A stretch of DNA of 64,000 nucleotides, from the NCBI RefSeq assembly GCF_004353845.1, contig NZ_CP037864.1:3534001-3598000 (forward strand), read 5' to 3'. Of this stretch, positions 8,180 through 16,678 are shown in pieces. This stretch comes from Citrobacter arsenatis. Its GTDB lineage: Bacteria > Pseudomonadota > Gammaproteobacteria > Enterobacterales > Enterobacteriaceae. The notes under the pieces are model-generated. The model ran no database searches, was not told where the DNA came from, and saw only the letters and a program-made list of their open reading frames with translations. The translations under genes were made by a program, and so were the position numbers. The first letter of the stretch is position 1. Every line of letters starts with the position of its first letter.

Positions 8180-9831
8180 AGTCGATACGTTACGTCCTGG
8201 CATTTATCGCTTTTATTGCGCTGTATTTTATTTTGCCCATCAGCAGTCGCCTGCTCTGGCAGCCAGATGAAACGCGTTATGCCGAAATCAGCCGGGAAAT
8301 GCTGGCCTCCGGTGACTGGATTGTTCCACACTTTTTAGGGCTACGTTATTTTGAAAAACCGATTGCCGGATACTGGTTAAACAGCATCGGACAATGGTTG
8401 TTTGGCGCCAATAATTTTGGCGTCAGAGCGGGGGCCATTTTTGCTACCTTGCTGACGGCACTATTGGTAGCCTGGCTTGCCATGCGGCTATGGCAGGATA
8501 AGCGTACTGCCGTACTCTCTTCAGTTATCTTTTTAACGTTTTTTTCCGTTTACAGCATCGGCACTTACGCAGTACTTGATCCCATCATTGCGCTCTGGCT
8601 AATGGCAGGCATGTGCTGCTTTTGGGAGGGGATGCAGGCCACCACCAGAACGCGCAAAATGACCGCCTTTCTGCTGTTAGGGTTAACCTGCGGCATGGGG
8701 GTGATGACCAAGGGTTTCCTGGCGCTTGCCGTTCCCGTACTCAGCGTACTGCCGTGGGTTTTCGCGCAAAAGCGCTGGAAAGATCTCATTATCTACGGTC
8801 TGCTGGCAGTGGTCGGTTGCGTCGTGATTGTGCTGCCGTGGGGAATAGCGATTGCCCGGCGCGAGCCGGATTTCTGGCATTACTTCTTCTGGGTCGAACA
8901 TATTCAACGCTTTGCGCAGGATGATGCCCAACATAAGGCTCCTTTCTGGTACTACATTCCGGTATTTTTGGCAGGCGCATTACCGTGGCTTGGACTGCTT
9001 CCCGGCGCGCTGCGTACGGGCTGGCGTGAGCGCGATCTTCCGCGCAGCGCACTGTACCTGTTGAGCTGGATTATCATGCCAATCCTGTTTTTCAGCATCG
9101 CGAAAGGAAAACTGCCAACCTATATACTTTCCTGCTTTGCGCCGCTGGCGATATTGACGGCGCGTTTCGGTCTGCAGGCTGCGGAAAAAGGTTCGGCCGC
9201 ACTGCGCGCCAACGGCTGGATCAACGTTCTGTTCGGTGTAACCGGCATTGTCGCCACGTTTATTGTTTCCACGCTTGGTCCTTTAAAGACACCGGTCTGG
9301 TCACATATCGAGACGTATAAAGTGTTTTGTGCGTGGGGCATTTTTATCATCTGGACGCTGTTCGGCTGGTATACGCTAAATAATCGCGAGAAGAACTGGC
9401 AATTCGCAGCGCTGTGCCCATTAGGACTGGCACTGTTGTTTGGCTTCTCCATTCCTGACCGGGTGATGGAATCTAAACAGCCGCAGTTTTTTGTCGAGAT
9501 GACCAAAGAGTCGTTGGACTCGAGCCGTTATGTTCTCACCGACAGCGTTGGCGTCGCCGCGGGGCTGGCCTGGAGCCTGAAGCGTGACGACATCATGATG
9601 TACGGTCAAACGGGCGAGTTAAAATATGGCCTCAGCTACCCTGATGCGCGGGGGCGTTTTATCAGTCGGGAAGATTTTTCCGACTGGTTAGCGCAACATC
9701 GTCAGCAAGGAAACATTACGCTCGTGCTCTCAATTGATAAGGATGAAGATATTAATCAACTTGCCATCCCTCCCGCTGACTACATTGATAATCAGGGGCG
9801 TCTGGTCCTGATTCAGTATCGACCCAAATGA
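8176..9831 (+). CDS. arnT: Lipid A 4-amino-L-arabinose transferase ArnT
   Basis: 551 residues from ATG 8176, which overlaps the arnD stop as ATGA; an in-frame ATG at 8140 lies inside arnD and has no family support. GT-C-fold glycosyltransferase with about 12 N-terminal membrane helices, the acidic periplasmic DE pair in QPDETRYAE (D31, E32), and a C-terminal soluble region from about residue 430. It moves L-Ara4N from undecaprenyl phosphate to lipid A phosphates on the periplasmic face, which lowers negative charge and gives polymyxin resistance. The family is known as PmrK/ArnT in Salmonella. Confidence 0.97.
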   Translation: MKSIRYVLAFIAFIALYFILPISSRLLWQPDETRYAEISREMLASGDWIVPHFLGLRYFEKPIAGYWLNSIGQWLFGANNFGVRAGAIFATLLTALLVAWLAMRLWQDKRTAVLSSVIFLTFFSVYSIGTYAVLDPIIALWLMAGMCCFWEGMQATTRTRKMTAFLLLGLTCGMGVMTKGFLALAVPVLSVLPWVFAQKRWKDLIIYGLLAVVGCVVIVLPWGIAIARREPDFWHYFFWVEHIQRFAQDDAQHKAPFWYYIPVFLAGALPWLGLLPGALRTGWRERDLPRSALYLLSWIIMPILFFSIAKGKLPTYILSCFAPLAILTARFGLQAAEKGSAALRANGWINVLFGVTGIVATFIVSTLGPLKTPVWSHIETYKVFCAWGIFIIWTLFGWYTLNNREKNWQFAALCPLGLALLFGFSIPDRVMESKQPQFFVEMTKESLDSSRYVLTDSVGVAAGLAWSLKRDDIMMYGQTGELKYGLSYPDARGRFISREDFSDWLAQHRQQGNITLVLSIDKDEDINQLAIPPADYIDNQGRLVLIQYRPK

Positions 9832-10163
9832 TCTGGATAGTCTTAGTTCTTGCCAGCCTGCTCAGCGTTTGCGGTCAGTTATGCCAGAAGCTGGCAACCC
9901 GACCAGTATCCGTTCATGCGCGAAAACGTCACATTACGCTGTGGATTGGGCTTGCTCTGGCAAGCCTCGGTCTGGCCATGCTGCTCTGGCTGGCGGTACT
10001 ACAGAACATTCCTGTCGGTATCGCCTACCCCATGCTGAGTCTTAACTTTGTTTGGGTGACGCTGGCCGCGTGGAAAATCTGGCGCGAACCCGTCACTACA
10101 CGCCACTGGCTGGGGGTTGGGCTGATAATCACCGGCATCTTTATTCTTGGGAGTGCGGTGTAA
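9828..10163 (+). CDS. arnE: Ara4N-lipid flippase subunit ArnE
   Basis: 111 residues and four predicted helices of the small multidrug resistance/EamA type. With ArnF it is proposed to flip undecaprenyl-phosphate-Ara4N from the cytoplasmic to the periplasmic leaflet. It begins MIWIVLVLASLLSVCGQ, like the E. coli protein. The ATG overlaps the arnT stop (ATGA), and its TAA shares a base with the arnF start. Confidence 0.94.
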   Translation: MIWIVLVLASLLSVCGQLCQKLATRPVSVHARKRHITLWIGLALASLGLAMLLWLAVLQNIPVGIAYPMLSLNFVWVTLAAWKIWREPVTTRHWLGVGLIITGIFILGSAV

Positions 10164-10549
10164 TGGGCATCTTTTGGGGATTGTGTAGCGTTATTATCAC
10201 CTCGGCTGCCCAGTTAAGTCTCGGCTTTGCGATGGATAATCTGCCGCCAATGCTGCAGCCGCTGGAATTCATCACAGCCGTATATTCTCTTAGCGTCGGG
10301 ACGATTGCTCTGTATGCCGGGCTGGCAGGCTATTTACTGTCGGTTATTTGCTGGCATAAAGCCCTGCACCAGCTCGCGCTCAGCAAGGCTTATGCCCTGC
10401 TCAGCCTGAGCTATGTGCTGGTGTGGGTTGCATCAATGATTCTGCCCGGCTGGCAGGGAACCTTTTCAGTAAAGGCACTCGCCGGAGTACTGTGCATCAT
10501 GGCGGGACTCATGACGATTTTTCTGCCTTCACATCAACGCCTGTCCTGA
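10163..10549 (+). CDS. arnF: Ara4N-lipid flippase subunit ArnF
   Basis: 128 residues, same length as E. coli ArnF. Four hydrophobic helices, starting MGIFWGLCSVIITSAAQLSLG. The ATG at 10163 overlaps the arnE stop as TAATG. A longer frame beginning at 10052 lies within arnE and is rejected. It is the partner of ArnE in moving the aminoarabinose carrier lipid across the inner membrane. It is last in the operon, and its stop is only two bases from the stop of the convergent pmrD gene. Confidence 0.94.
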   Translation: MGIFWGLCSVIITSAAQLSLGFAMDNLPPMLQPLEFITAVYSLSVGTIALYAGLAGYLLSVICWHKALHQLALSKAYALLSLSYVLVWVASMILPGWQGTFSVKALAGVLCIMAGLMTIFLPSHQRLS

Positions 10550-10551
10550 GA

Positions 10552-10815
10552 TTATTTCTCTTCGGACTGTCGTACCAGACGCTCCCATTCGTCACAAATG
10601 TACTGTCTGGCATCGATTATTTTAATCACGCGGGATGCATCACGATTAACACAATACTGGGCGTCTTTCAGCGGTGAAAGGAGATCGCCGGGCTTAACCC
10701 GTTCGGAAGATTGCGCCTGGGCAAGCATCTTAAGCGAACCACCGCTATCGCAAAGTACGATATAGAGCCTCCCTGCTTTCTTGTGACAGCAAGTCTTCTT
10801 CACATGCCATTCCAT
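10552..10815 (-). CDS. pmrD: BasR/PmrA-protecting connector protein PmrD
   Basis: 87 residues beginning MEWHVKKTCCHKK, with the LCDSGGSLKMLA core and the C-terminal DEWERL motif shared by PmrD of E. coli and Salmonella. In Salmonella PmrD binds phosphorylated PmrA and shields it from PmrB phosphatase, so low Mg sensed by PhoPQ also switches on arn. Start chosen at 10815; an in-frame ATG at 10842 would add nine residues absent from the family. It is convergent with arnF. PmrD sequences diverge quickly, and this one reads closer to the Salmonella type than to E. coli by eye. Confidence 0.9.
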   Translation of the reverse strand: MEWHVKKTCCHKKAGRLYIVLCDSGGSLKMLAQAQSSERVKPGDLLSPLKDAQYCVNRDASRVIKIIDARQYICDEWERLVRQSEEK

Positions 10816-10852
10816 AGCGCACCTTTTGCTAATGAATTTCACATCAGGTTAC

Positions 10853-10869
10853 ACATTAGCAGATAAACA
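10853..10869 (-). promoter_or_regulatory. Weak PhoP-like half-site upstream of pmrD
   Basis: On the minus strand TGTTTA followed by five bases and TAATGT. The first hexamer matches the PhoP box half-site, but the second matches only two of six bases. It is listed because pmrD is PhoP-activated in Salmonella; the site itself is weak. Confidence 0.25.
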
Positions 10870-10910
10870 AAAGGACAATGGCTACGCAATGGCGAAAGTG
10901 AGAAATGTAA

Positions 10911-12335
10911 TTACTGTTTTCTTAATGTTAACAATGACGCTCTTACCCAATCCGCCAACGCGCGGCGAGAGATTTTAATCCCTCCGGCTTTGAGTTCTGG
11001 AGGCAACGTCAGCCAACATACCGGCTGCTGAAAGCGAGCCAGCTTATCTTTAACCCACTCTGCCAGATTGGTTTCTCCAGCGTTGGCGTCATACTCAATG
11101 ACCGCCACCGGACGATGACCAAACTCTTTGTCTTCTATCGGCACAATAAAGGCTTGCAGAACCTGCGGATGCGCAGCAATCACACGTTCCACCTCTTCCG
11201 GCTGTATACCTTCCCCGCCGCTAAAGAACAAATTGTCCATACGACCGACAATGGTTAACTTTCCATCCTTCAACACACCACGATCGCGGGTGGCAAACCA
11301 GCCTTCCGCATTCACTAAAGGAATAAGCTGCCCGTTGCGCCAGTAGCCTTGCGCCATGCTGGCGGCACGTAGCCAGACTTCATCATCAACGATTCTGACT
11401 TCTCTGCCCGCAAGGGCAGAACCCACATCCGCCAGACCATCCGCCTCTTTTGCACAGACCGTAGAAGCAAACTCCGTCAGTCCGTAGCCGCACCAGCAGC
11501 GGATCCCCTGCTCGCGCGCCTGCTCGGTCAATTCAACAGGAATTGCCGCGCCGCCCAGCAGTACCGCTTTGAGCGTGACCGGCGTGTTGTTGACCAGCAA
11601 GCGCCACAGCTGTGTGGGTACCAGCGAAGCGTGGGTGCATCCAACCAGCATTTGCTCCAGCGGCTGCTTGTCGCGCACGGTCATTCGCGCCCCGGCAAAC
11701 AACCAGCGCCACAAAATGCCCTGACCGGAAACATGAAACAGCGGCAGTGAGAGAAGCCAGTCATCTTCTGCGCCAAACGGCATTAATGACAGCACGCCCT
11801 GTGCGCTCGCCAGATGCGCCTGACAGGTATGTACCGCCGCTTTCGGCAAGCCGGTAGAACCTGAGGTTAACGTCATCGTGCTCAAACGTTCGGGTAACCA
11901 CGCGGCGGCATGCGTGCCTGGCAATGCCTGCATCTGCAACGGACTGAGCCCCGAAAGCGCGTTAGCGGCCTCAAGATCCAGCGCAAAACGCAGCGTTAAG
12001 TCCGGGACCAGCGCGTCAAGCAGCGGCTGAGGTAACTGCGGGTTCACAGGTAAAACCCGCGCCCCACATTGCAGCAATGCCAGCCAGGCCAGCAAAGCGC
12101 GCGGATGATTCCATGCGCGAAGCAGGACGCCATCGCCCTCTTCCACGCCCTGAGCGGCAAAACCGCAGGCCAGATGGTCGACACGCGCGCAAAGTTTGCT
12201 CCAGCTTAATACTTCATCGTTGAGGCGCAGGGCTGGCGCCTTCGCACGCACCTGCCGCCAGTGACGCCATGGCCAGTCACCGGGTTGTACCAGGCCCGAA
12301 AAGCTCACGCTATCGGGCATGTCCTGCTGGGTCAT
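10911..12335 (-). CDS. menE: o-succinylbenzoate--CoA ligase MenE
   Basis: 474 residues. An acyl-adenylate-forming ligase that makes o-succinylbenzoyl-CoA in menaquinone synthesis. The AMP-binding P-loop TLTSGSTGLPKAA and the YGLTEF adenine-binding motif are present, as are the C-terminal GRMDNLFFSGGEGI hinge and GGIKISRR lysine region. The ATG at 12335 overlaps the menC stop as ATGA, like the other men junctions, and is preferred over the in-frame ATG at 12368. It gives about 20 more N-terminal residues than E. coli MenE, which starts near the DWPWRHWR motif. The true start could therefore be internal. Confidence 0.93.
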   Translation of the reverse strand: MTQQDMPDSVSFSGLVQPGDWPWRHWRQVRAKAPALRLNDEVLSWSKLCARVDHLACGFAAQGVEEGDGVLLRAWNHPRALLAWLALLQCGARVLPVNPQLPQPLLDALVPDLTLRFALDLEAANALSGLSPLQMQALPGTHAAAWLPERLSTMTLTSGSTGLPKAAVHTCQAHLASAQGVLSLMPFGAEDDWLLSLPLFHVSGQGILWRWLFAGARMTVRDKQPLEQMLVGCTHASLVPTQLWRLLVNNTPVTLKAVLLGGAAIPVELTEQAREQGIRCWCGYGLTEFASTVCAKEADGLADVGSALAGREVRIVDDEVWLRAASMAQGYWRNGQLIPLVNAEGWFATRDRGVLKDGKLTIVGRMDNLFFSGGEGIQPEEVERVIAAHPQVLQAFIVPIEDKEFGHRPVAVIEYDANAGETNLAEWVKDKLARFQQPVCWLTLPPELKAGGIKISRRALADWVRASLLTLRKQ

Positions 12336-13294
12336 AGCAGACGTTCCAGCGCGTCTACGTCGATACACGGCAACGCGCTACCCGGCCAGGTGCGTACCTG
12401 CTGGCACTGCATCAGGCTCAGGGTATCCAGACCCGGAATGGTCTGCGGCGTCAGCCAGGCGGCTATTCGCGCCAGTTGGGTTAAACCCAGGCTCGACTCG
12501 ATCGACGAACTAATAACAGCGGCGAGGCCAAGCGCATGCGCCGCAGCCACCTGTTCGCGCACTTTATCGAGACTGCCCGTTAGCGTAGGTTTGATAACTA
12601 CAGCCTTGACACCCTCTTCGGCTTCGAAGGTGAAATCCGCTTCACGCAGACTTTCATCCCAGGCAATGGCAATGCCGGTTTCACGCGCAAACGCACGGGA
12701 ATCATCGCGGGTTTTGCATGGCTCTTCGAGGAAGGCAATGCGGCCGCGATATTCAGGATTAACGTATTTCGCGAACTGCTGAGCTTTTAACGGCGTCCAG
12801 GCTCGGTTGGCGTCAAGACGCAAATGTAGCTCCGGGATCGCCTCAAGCAACAGGTTGGCTACCATGCCGTCGCGAACCGCTTCATACAGTCCGACCTTGA
12901 TCTTCGCCACTTTTTCACCCGGCATGTCTGCCAGTTGCAGCACCAGATCGTCAGGATCGCCCGTACACAGCGGCGCGGCACGGTAGTCTGCGTCCTGTGG
13001 CAATGCGCCAGCCAGTTCGGCCAGCGCACAGCTTGCGCCAAAGGTAACCGAAGGCAGTTGCGGTAAAGAAACATCGCCTTGCAGCCAGCCGTTGACCCAG
13101 GCCAGCAGCTCGGTTTGCGCCTCTTCCCAGCTTTCCTGACTGAAGCCCGGCAGGGGGGAGATCTCTCCCCACCCTTCGCGCTCGCCGTCACGAAGACAAA
13201 CGTACAGCCCGTCACGCGTTTTTAACCGCCTGTCGCGCAGAATCACCCCCGCGTCCATGGGGATCTGCCAGCGGTATACCTGCGCGCTACGCAT
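12332..13294 (-). CDS. menC: o-succinylbenzoate synthase MenC
   Basis: 320 residues of the enolase superfamily. It dehydrates SHCHC to o-succinylbenzoate. All catalytic residues sit at the E. coli positions: K131/K133 in KIKVG, metal ligands D161, E190 and D213, and K235 in VIKPTLTG. The ATG overlaps the menB stop as TAATG, and the TGA overlaps the chosen menE start. Confidence 0.96.
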   Translation of the reverse strand: MRSAQVYRWQIPMDAGVILRDRRLKTRDGLYVCLRDGEREGWGEISPLPGFSQESWEEAQTELLAWVNGWLQGDVSLPQLPSVTFGASCALAELAGALPQDADYRAAPLCTGDPDDLVLQLADMPGEKVAKIKVGLYEAVRDGMVANLLLEAIPELHLRLDANRAWTPLKAQQFAKYVNPEYRGRIAFLEEPCKTRDDSRAFARETGIAIAWDESLREADFTFEAEEGVKAVVIKPTLTGSLDKVREQVAAAHALGLAAVISSSIESSLGLTQLARIAAWLTPQTIPGLDTLSLMQCQQVRTWPGSALPCIDVDALERLL

Positions 13295-14151
13295 TACGGA
13301 TTCCGTTTGAATTTGCTGAAATCAGGCTGACGTTTTTGGTTAAAGGCGTTACGACCTTCCTGACCTTCTTCCGTCATGTAGAACAGCATAGTGGCGTTAC
13401 CCGCCAGCTCCTGCAGACCGGCCTGACCATCGCAGTCGGCGTTCAGCGCAGCTTTCAGGCAGCGCAGCGCCATTGGGCTGTTTTGCAGCATTTCGCGACA
13501 CCAGCGTACGGTCTCTTTTTCCAGATCGGCCAGCGGAACCACGGTATTGACCAGACCCATATCCAGCGCTTGTTTTGCATCGTACTGACGGCACAGGAAC
13601 CAGATTTCACGCGCTTTTTTCTGACCGACGATGCGCGCCATGTAGGAAGCACCCCAACCGCCGTCGAAAGAACCGACTTTCGGCCCGGTCTGACCAAAGA
13701 TGGCGTTTTCAGCCGCAATGGTCAGGTCACACATCATATGCAGCACGTGACCGCCACCGATGGAGAAACCTGCAACCATCGCCACTACCGGTTTCGGACA
13801 GGTACGAATCTGGCGCTGGAAGTCCAGTACGTTCAGGTGATGCACACCGGAGTCATCCTGGTATCCGCCGTAGTCGCCACGCACCTTCTGATCGCCGCCT
13901 GCACAGAACGCTTTATCGCCCGCACCGGTCAGAATAATCACGCCGATGTTGTCATCATAGCGGGCATCCGCCAGCGCCTGGATCATCTCTTTCACGGTGA
14001 CCGGACGGAAGGCATTGCGTACTTGTGGACGATTAATGGTGATCTTTGCGATACCGTCGGTGGATTTCTCATAGAGAATATCGGTGTAGCCTTCAGAGCA
14101 ATCGTGCCATTCTACCGGTGCGTAAAGCATTGTTTCATCAGGATAGATCAT
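13294..14151 (-). CDS. menB: 1,4-dihydroxy-2-naphthoyl-CoA synthase MenB
   Basis: 285 residues of the crotonase family. It closes the naphthoquinone ring from o-succinylbenzoyl-CoA. Recognisable motifs are GAGDKAFCAGGDQ, the oxyanion-hole region GFSIGGGHVL and the FDGGWGASYMARIVG segment. Length is the same as E. coli MenB. About 14 bases separate it from menH upstream, and it shares one base with menC downstream. Confidence 0.96.
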   Translation of the reverse strand: MIYPDETMLYAPVEWHDCSEGYTDILYEKSTDGIAKITINRPQVRNAFRPVTVKEMIQALADARYDDNIGVIILTGAGDKAFCAGGDQKVRGDYGGYQDDSGVHHLNVLDFQRQIRTCPKPVVAMVAGFSIGGGHVLHMMCDLTIAAENAIFGQTGPKVGSFDGGWGASYMARIVGQKKAREIWFLCRQYDAKQALDMGLVNTVVPLADLEKETVRWCREMLQNSPMALRCLKAALNADCDGQAGLQELAGNATMLFYMTEEGQEGRNAFNQKRQPDFSKFKRNP

Positions 14152-14165
14152 AAAATGTCCTATAG

Positions 14166-14924
14166 TCAGCGACGCAGAATCTGAGCCAGACAGTCCACCA
14201 CGCCCGCGGGATTGTCCCGATGCGCGTTGTGCCCGGCATTACGAATCACATGGTGTGGTAATGACATTTCCGTCGCCAGCGCGCGGAATTTATCATCACG
14301 TTCACCACATAAATAATAAAACGGAAATGTGCGCGTATGGAGTTGCGCACGTAAATCAGGTTGTACGGCAAGCGAAGTGGCCTCCAGCATTGCCGCCAGC
14401 GTATGCCCATTATTCTGACTACGCAGAGCAACCAGGGCCTCTCTTTGCGCCGCAGTCAGCGAGGAAAAAACCGGCTGTTGGTACCAGTCATTAAACACTT
14501 CGCACAACGGCTCAGCGCGAAAACGCGCGGCCCAGCGGCCATCCGAGAGACGACGTTGCACGCGCGCCTCATCGCTTTGCAAGCCAGGATGCCCACCTTC
14601 AACCACCAAACCACACAGTCCAGGCATCTCCTGACAGGCCGCCATCATTGCGACTCTGCCGCCAAGAGAGTATCCCACCAGCCAGTAGTTTAGTATGTTG
14701 TAACTAAGTAGAGTGTTACGCAGCAGAGCAATTACATCATCGAATCCGCTCACGTTAACGTCAGCCGATCCGCCGTGTCCCGGCAGGTCGATATACAGCC
14801 GCGAATAACTCTGAAGCGCTTCGCCAACCGTCTGCCATTCGCGGCAATCGCCGGAAAAACCGTGCAGGAAAACCAGCCAGGGAGATCCCATCTGGCCCTC
14901 TTTCGCCTGCGCGTGCAGGATCAT
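14166..14924 (-). CDS. menH: SHCHC synthase MenH
   Basis: 252 residues with an alpha/beta-hydrolase fold. It eliminates pyruvate from SEPHCHC to give SHCHC. The catalytic triad is in place: S86 in VGYSLGGR, D210 in GERDDKF and H232 in NAGHNAHRDNP; HGFSGD forms the oxyanion loop. The ATG at 14924 overlaps the menD stop as ATGA. Confidence 0.96.
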   Translation of the reverse strand: MILHAQAKEGQMGSPWLVFLHGFSGDCREWQTVGEALQSYSRLYIDLPGHGGSADVNVSGFDDVIALLRNTLLSYNILNYWLVGYSLGGRVAMMAACQEMPGLCGLVVEGGHPGLQSDEARVQRRLSDGRWAARFRAEPLCEVFNDWYQQPVFSSLTAAQREALVALRSQNNGHTLAAMLEATSLAVQPDLRAQLHTRTFPFYYLCGERDDKFRALATEMSLPHHVIRNAGHNAHRDNPAGVVDCLAQILRR

Positions 14925-16591
14925 AGATGGCTTACCTGCGCCAGCAGTTGCTGGAGGGTTTGCGCCCCATCAGTTTCGTTCACCACCAGCTCAATCACCG
15001 TTGCCGCAGGAGTACGCCAGGCGTTAGTCAACGCGCTCTCCAGTTGTTCCCAGTTTTCCGGGCGCTGGTATTTAAGGTTAAACATGGCAGCAGCATGCTC
15101 GAAATGCACGTTCTGCGGCATCAGATAGAACCGTTCGCGCTCGCTTGCTGGCGTCGGCAGCAGGGAAAAAATCTGCCCGCCGTTATTATTGACCACTATC
15201 AGGACAAATGGCGCAGACACCTGGCGCAATAACGCCAGCGCATTGAGGTCATACAGCGCGGATAAATCACCGACGATAGCCAGCGTCGATTTCGCGCTGG
15301 CGCGTTGTACGCCCGCCGCCGTTGACAGCAGACCGTCAATGCCGCTCGCGCCACGGTTGCTAAAGACCGGGTAACCGGCCGGAAGCTGCGACAGCGCATC
15401 AATCAGACGCACCACCAGGCTGTTGCCCACAAACAGCTGCCCCTGCTCCGGTAAGTACTCACGGATACGGTGGGCTAATTGCGCTTCACCAAACGTCTCG
15501 CGACGTGCTTCTGTCGCCTGCCAGGCCAGCTGTGCCAGACGAGGGATCTCCACGCACCAGGGCTGACGTTTCTCCGCTGGATGCAGCTCCAGCCAGTCGC
15601 CAACTTTCGCCACCAGTCGGCGCCCACGATGGTGAGCCGGATCGAGGCGGCCTTCGATATTATCGACAATCCAGTATTCCTGCGGATCGCAGTTGGCCTG
15701 CCATTGCAGGAGCCGTTTTCCGGTCAGGCTGCTGCCAAGCTGCACCACAATCTGCGCCTGCTCTAATTCAGCCACTGCTTTCGCATTCCCGAGCCACAAA
15801 TCGGCGCACGGCAACGGTTGTCCGGTTTGTGACAGGACATCGCCAATCAACGGCCAGCCTAACGTTTGCGCCCATTGCGCAACCTTCTTGCCTTCTTCCG
15901 CGCTCATACGACCCGCAATCACGACACCACGTTTTTGTCGCCAGAAAAACCAGTCACGCTGATTGTCGCTTTCCAGCCGACGCGCTTCACGCAGCCAGGG
16001 TTTATCGTCCTGCCACCAGTCGCCAAGGCGCTGCTGCCAGGTAATCCCCGTTTCGTCCATGTCGCCATACAGCGGCTCCGCAAACGGGCAATTGATATGA
16101 ACCGCCCCGCTATGCAGCGCGGCTAAGGCGTTATCAATGGTGGACACCAGCCAGCTCGCCGGGATGTCCTGGGTCGGGCGCGGTAAAGAGAGCGTTTGTG
16201 ACGGATGCGAGGCAAACATTCCGGCCTGACGAATCGCCTGGTTAGCGCCACAGTCGATAAGCTCAGGCGGTCGGTCAGCAGTGAGTAAAATCAGTTTTTC
16301 ACCGGTCAGGCCCGCTTCAATCAACGCGGGATACAAATTCGCTACCGCCGTACCGGACGTCACAATCACGGCAACAGGCTGCTGGCTGACTTTTGCCAGA
16401 CCTAAAGCCAGATGCCCAAGACCACGCTCATCAAAATGAGTGTGGTGGATAAAAGCGGGGTTTTCCGCTGCCGCCAGCGTCAACGGTGTAGAGCGAGAGC
16501 CAGGGGCAATGCAGACATGCCTGACGCCGTGGCGAGTGAGTGCTTCCAGAATGACCGCCGCCCAGCGTCGGTTAAATGCGCTTACTGACAT
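14921..16591 (-). CDS. menD: SEPHCHC synthase MenD
   Basis: 556 residues from ATG 16591, matching E. coli MSVSAFNRRWAAVILEAL; an in-frame ATG six codons upstream is less likely. Thiamine-diphosphate enzyme that adds 2-oxoglutarate to isochorismate. The N-terminal domain carries IAPGSRSTPLTLAA, and the C-terminal domain has the ThDP motif GDLSALYDLNAL ... NNNGGQIFSLL. It follows menF after about 87 bases. Confidence 0.96.
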   Translation of the reverse strand: MSVSAFNRRWAAVILEALTRHGVRHVCIAPGSRSTPLTLAAAENPAFIHHTHFDERGLGHLALGLAKVSQQPVAVIVTSGTAVANLYPALIEAGLTGEKLILLTADRPPELIDCGANQAIRQAGMFASHPSQTLSLPRPTQDIPASWLVSTIDNALAALHSGAVHINCPFAEPLYGDMDETGITWQQRLGDWWQDDKPWLREARRLESDNQRDWFFWRQKRGVVIAGRMSAEEGKKVAQWAQTLGWPLIGDVLSQTGQPLPCADLWLGNAKAVAELEQAQIVVQLGSSLTGKRLLQWQANCDPQEYWIVDNIEGRLDPAHHRGRRLVAKVGDWLELHPAEKRQPWCVEIPRLAQLAWQATEARRETFGEAQLAHRIREYLPEQGQLFVGNSLVVRLIDALSQLPAGYPVFSNRGASGIDGLLSTAAGVQRASAKSTLAIVGDLSALYDLNALALLRQVSAPFVLIVVNNNGGQIFSLLPTPASERERFYLMPQNVHFEHAAAMFNLKYQRPENWEQLESALTNAWRTPAATVIELVVNETDGAQTLQQLLAQVSHL

Positions 16592-16678
16592 GAGATTGTC
16601 CGGTATCAATATTGCGACACAGTATAGAGAATCGAATAAATGGATTTTTGATATGAATCGGAAATATACACGAAATCA

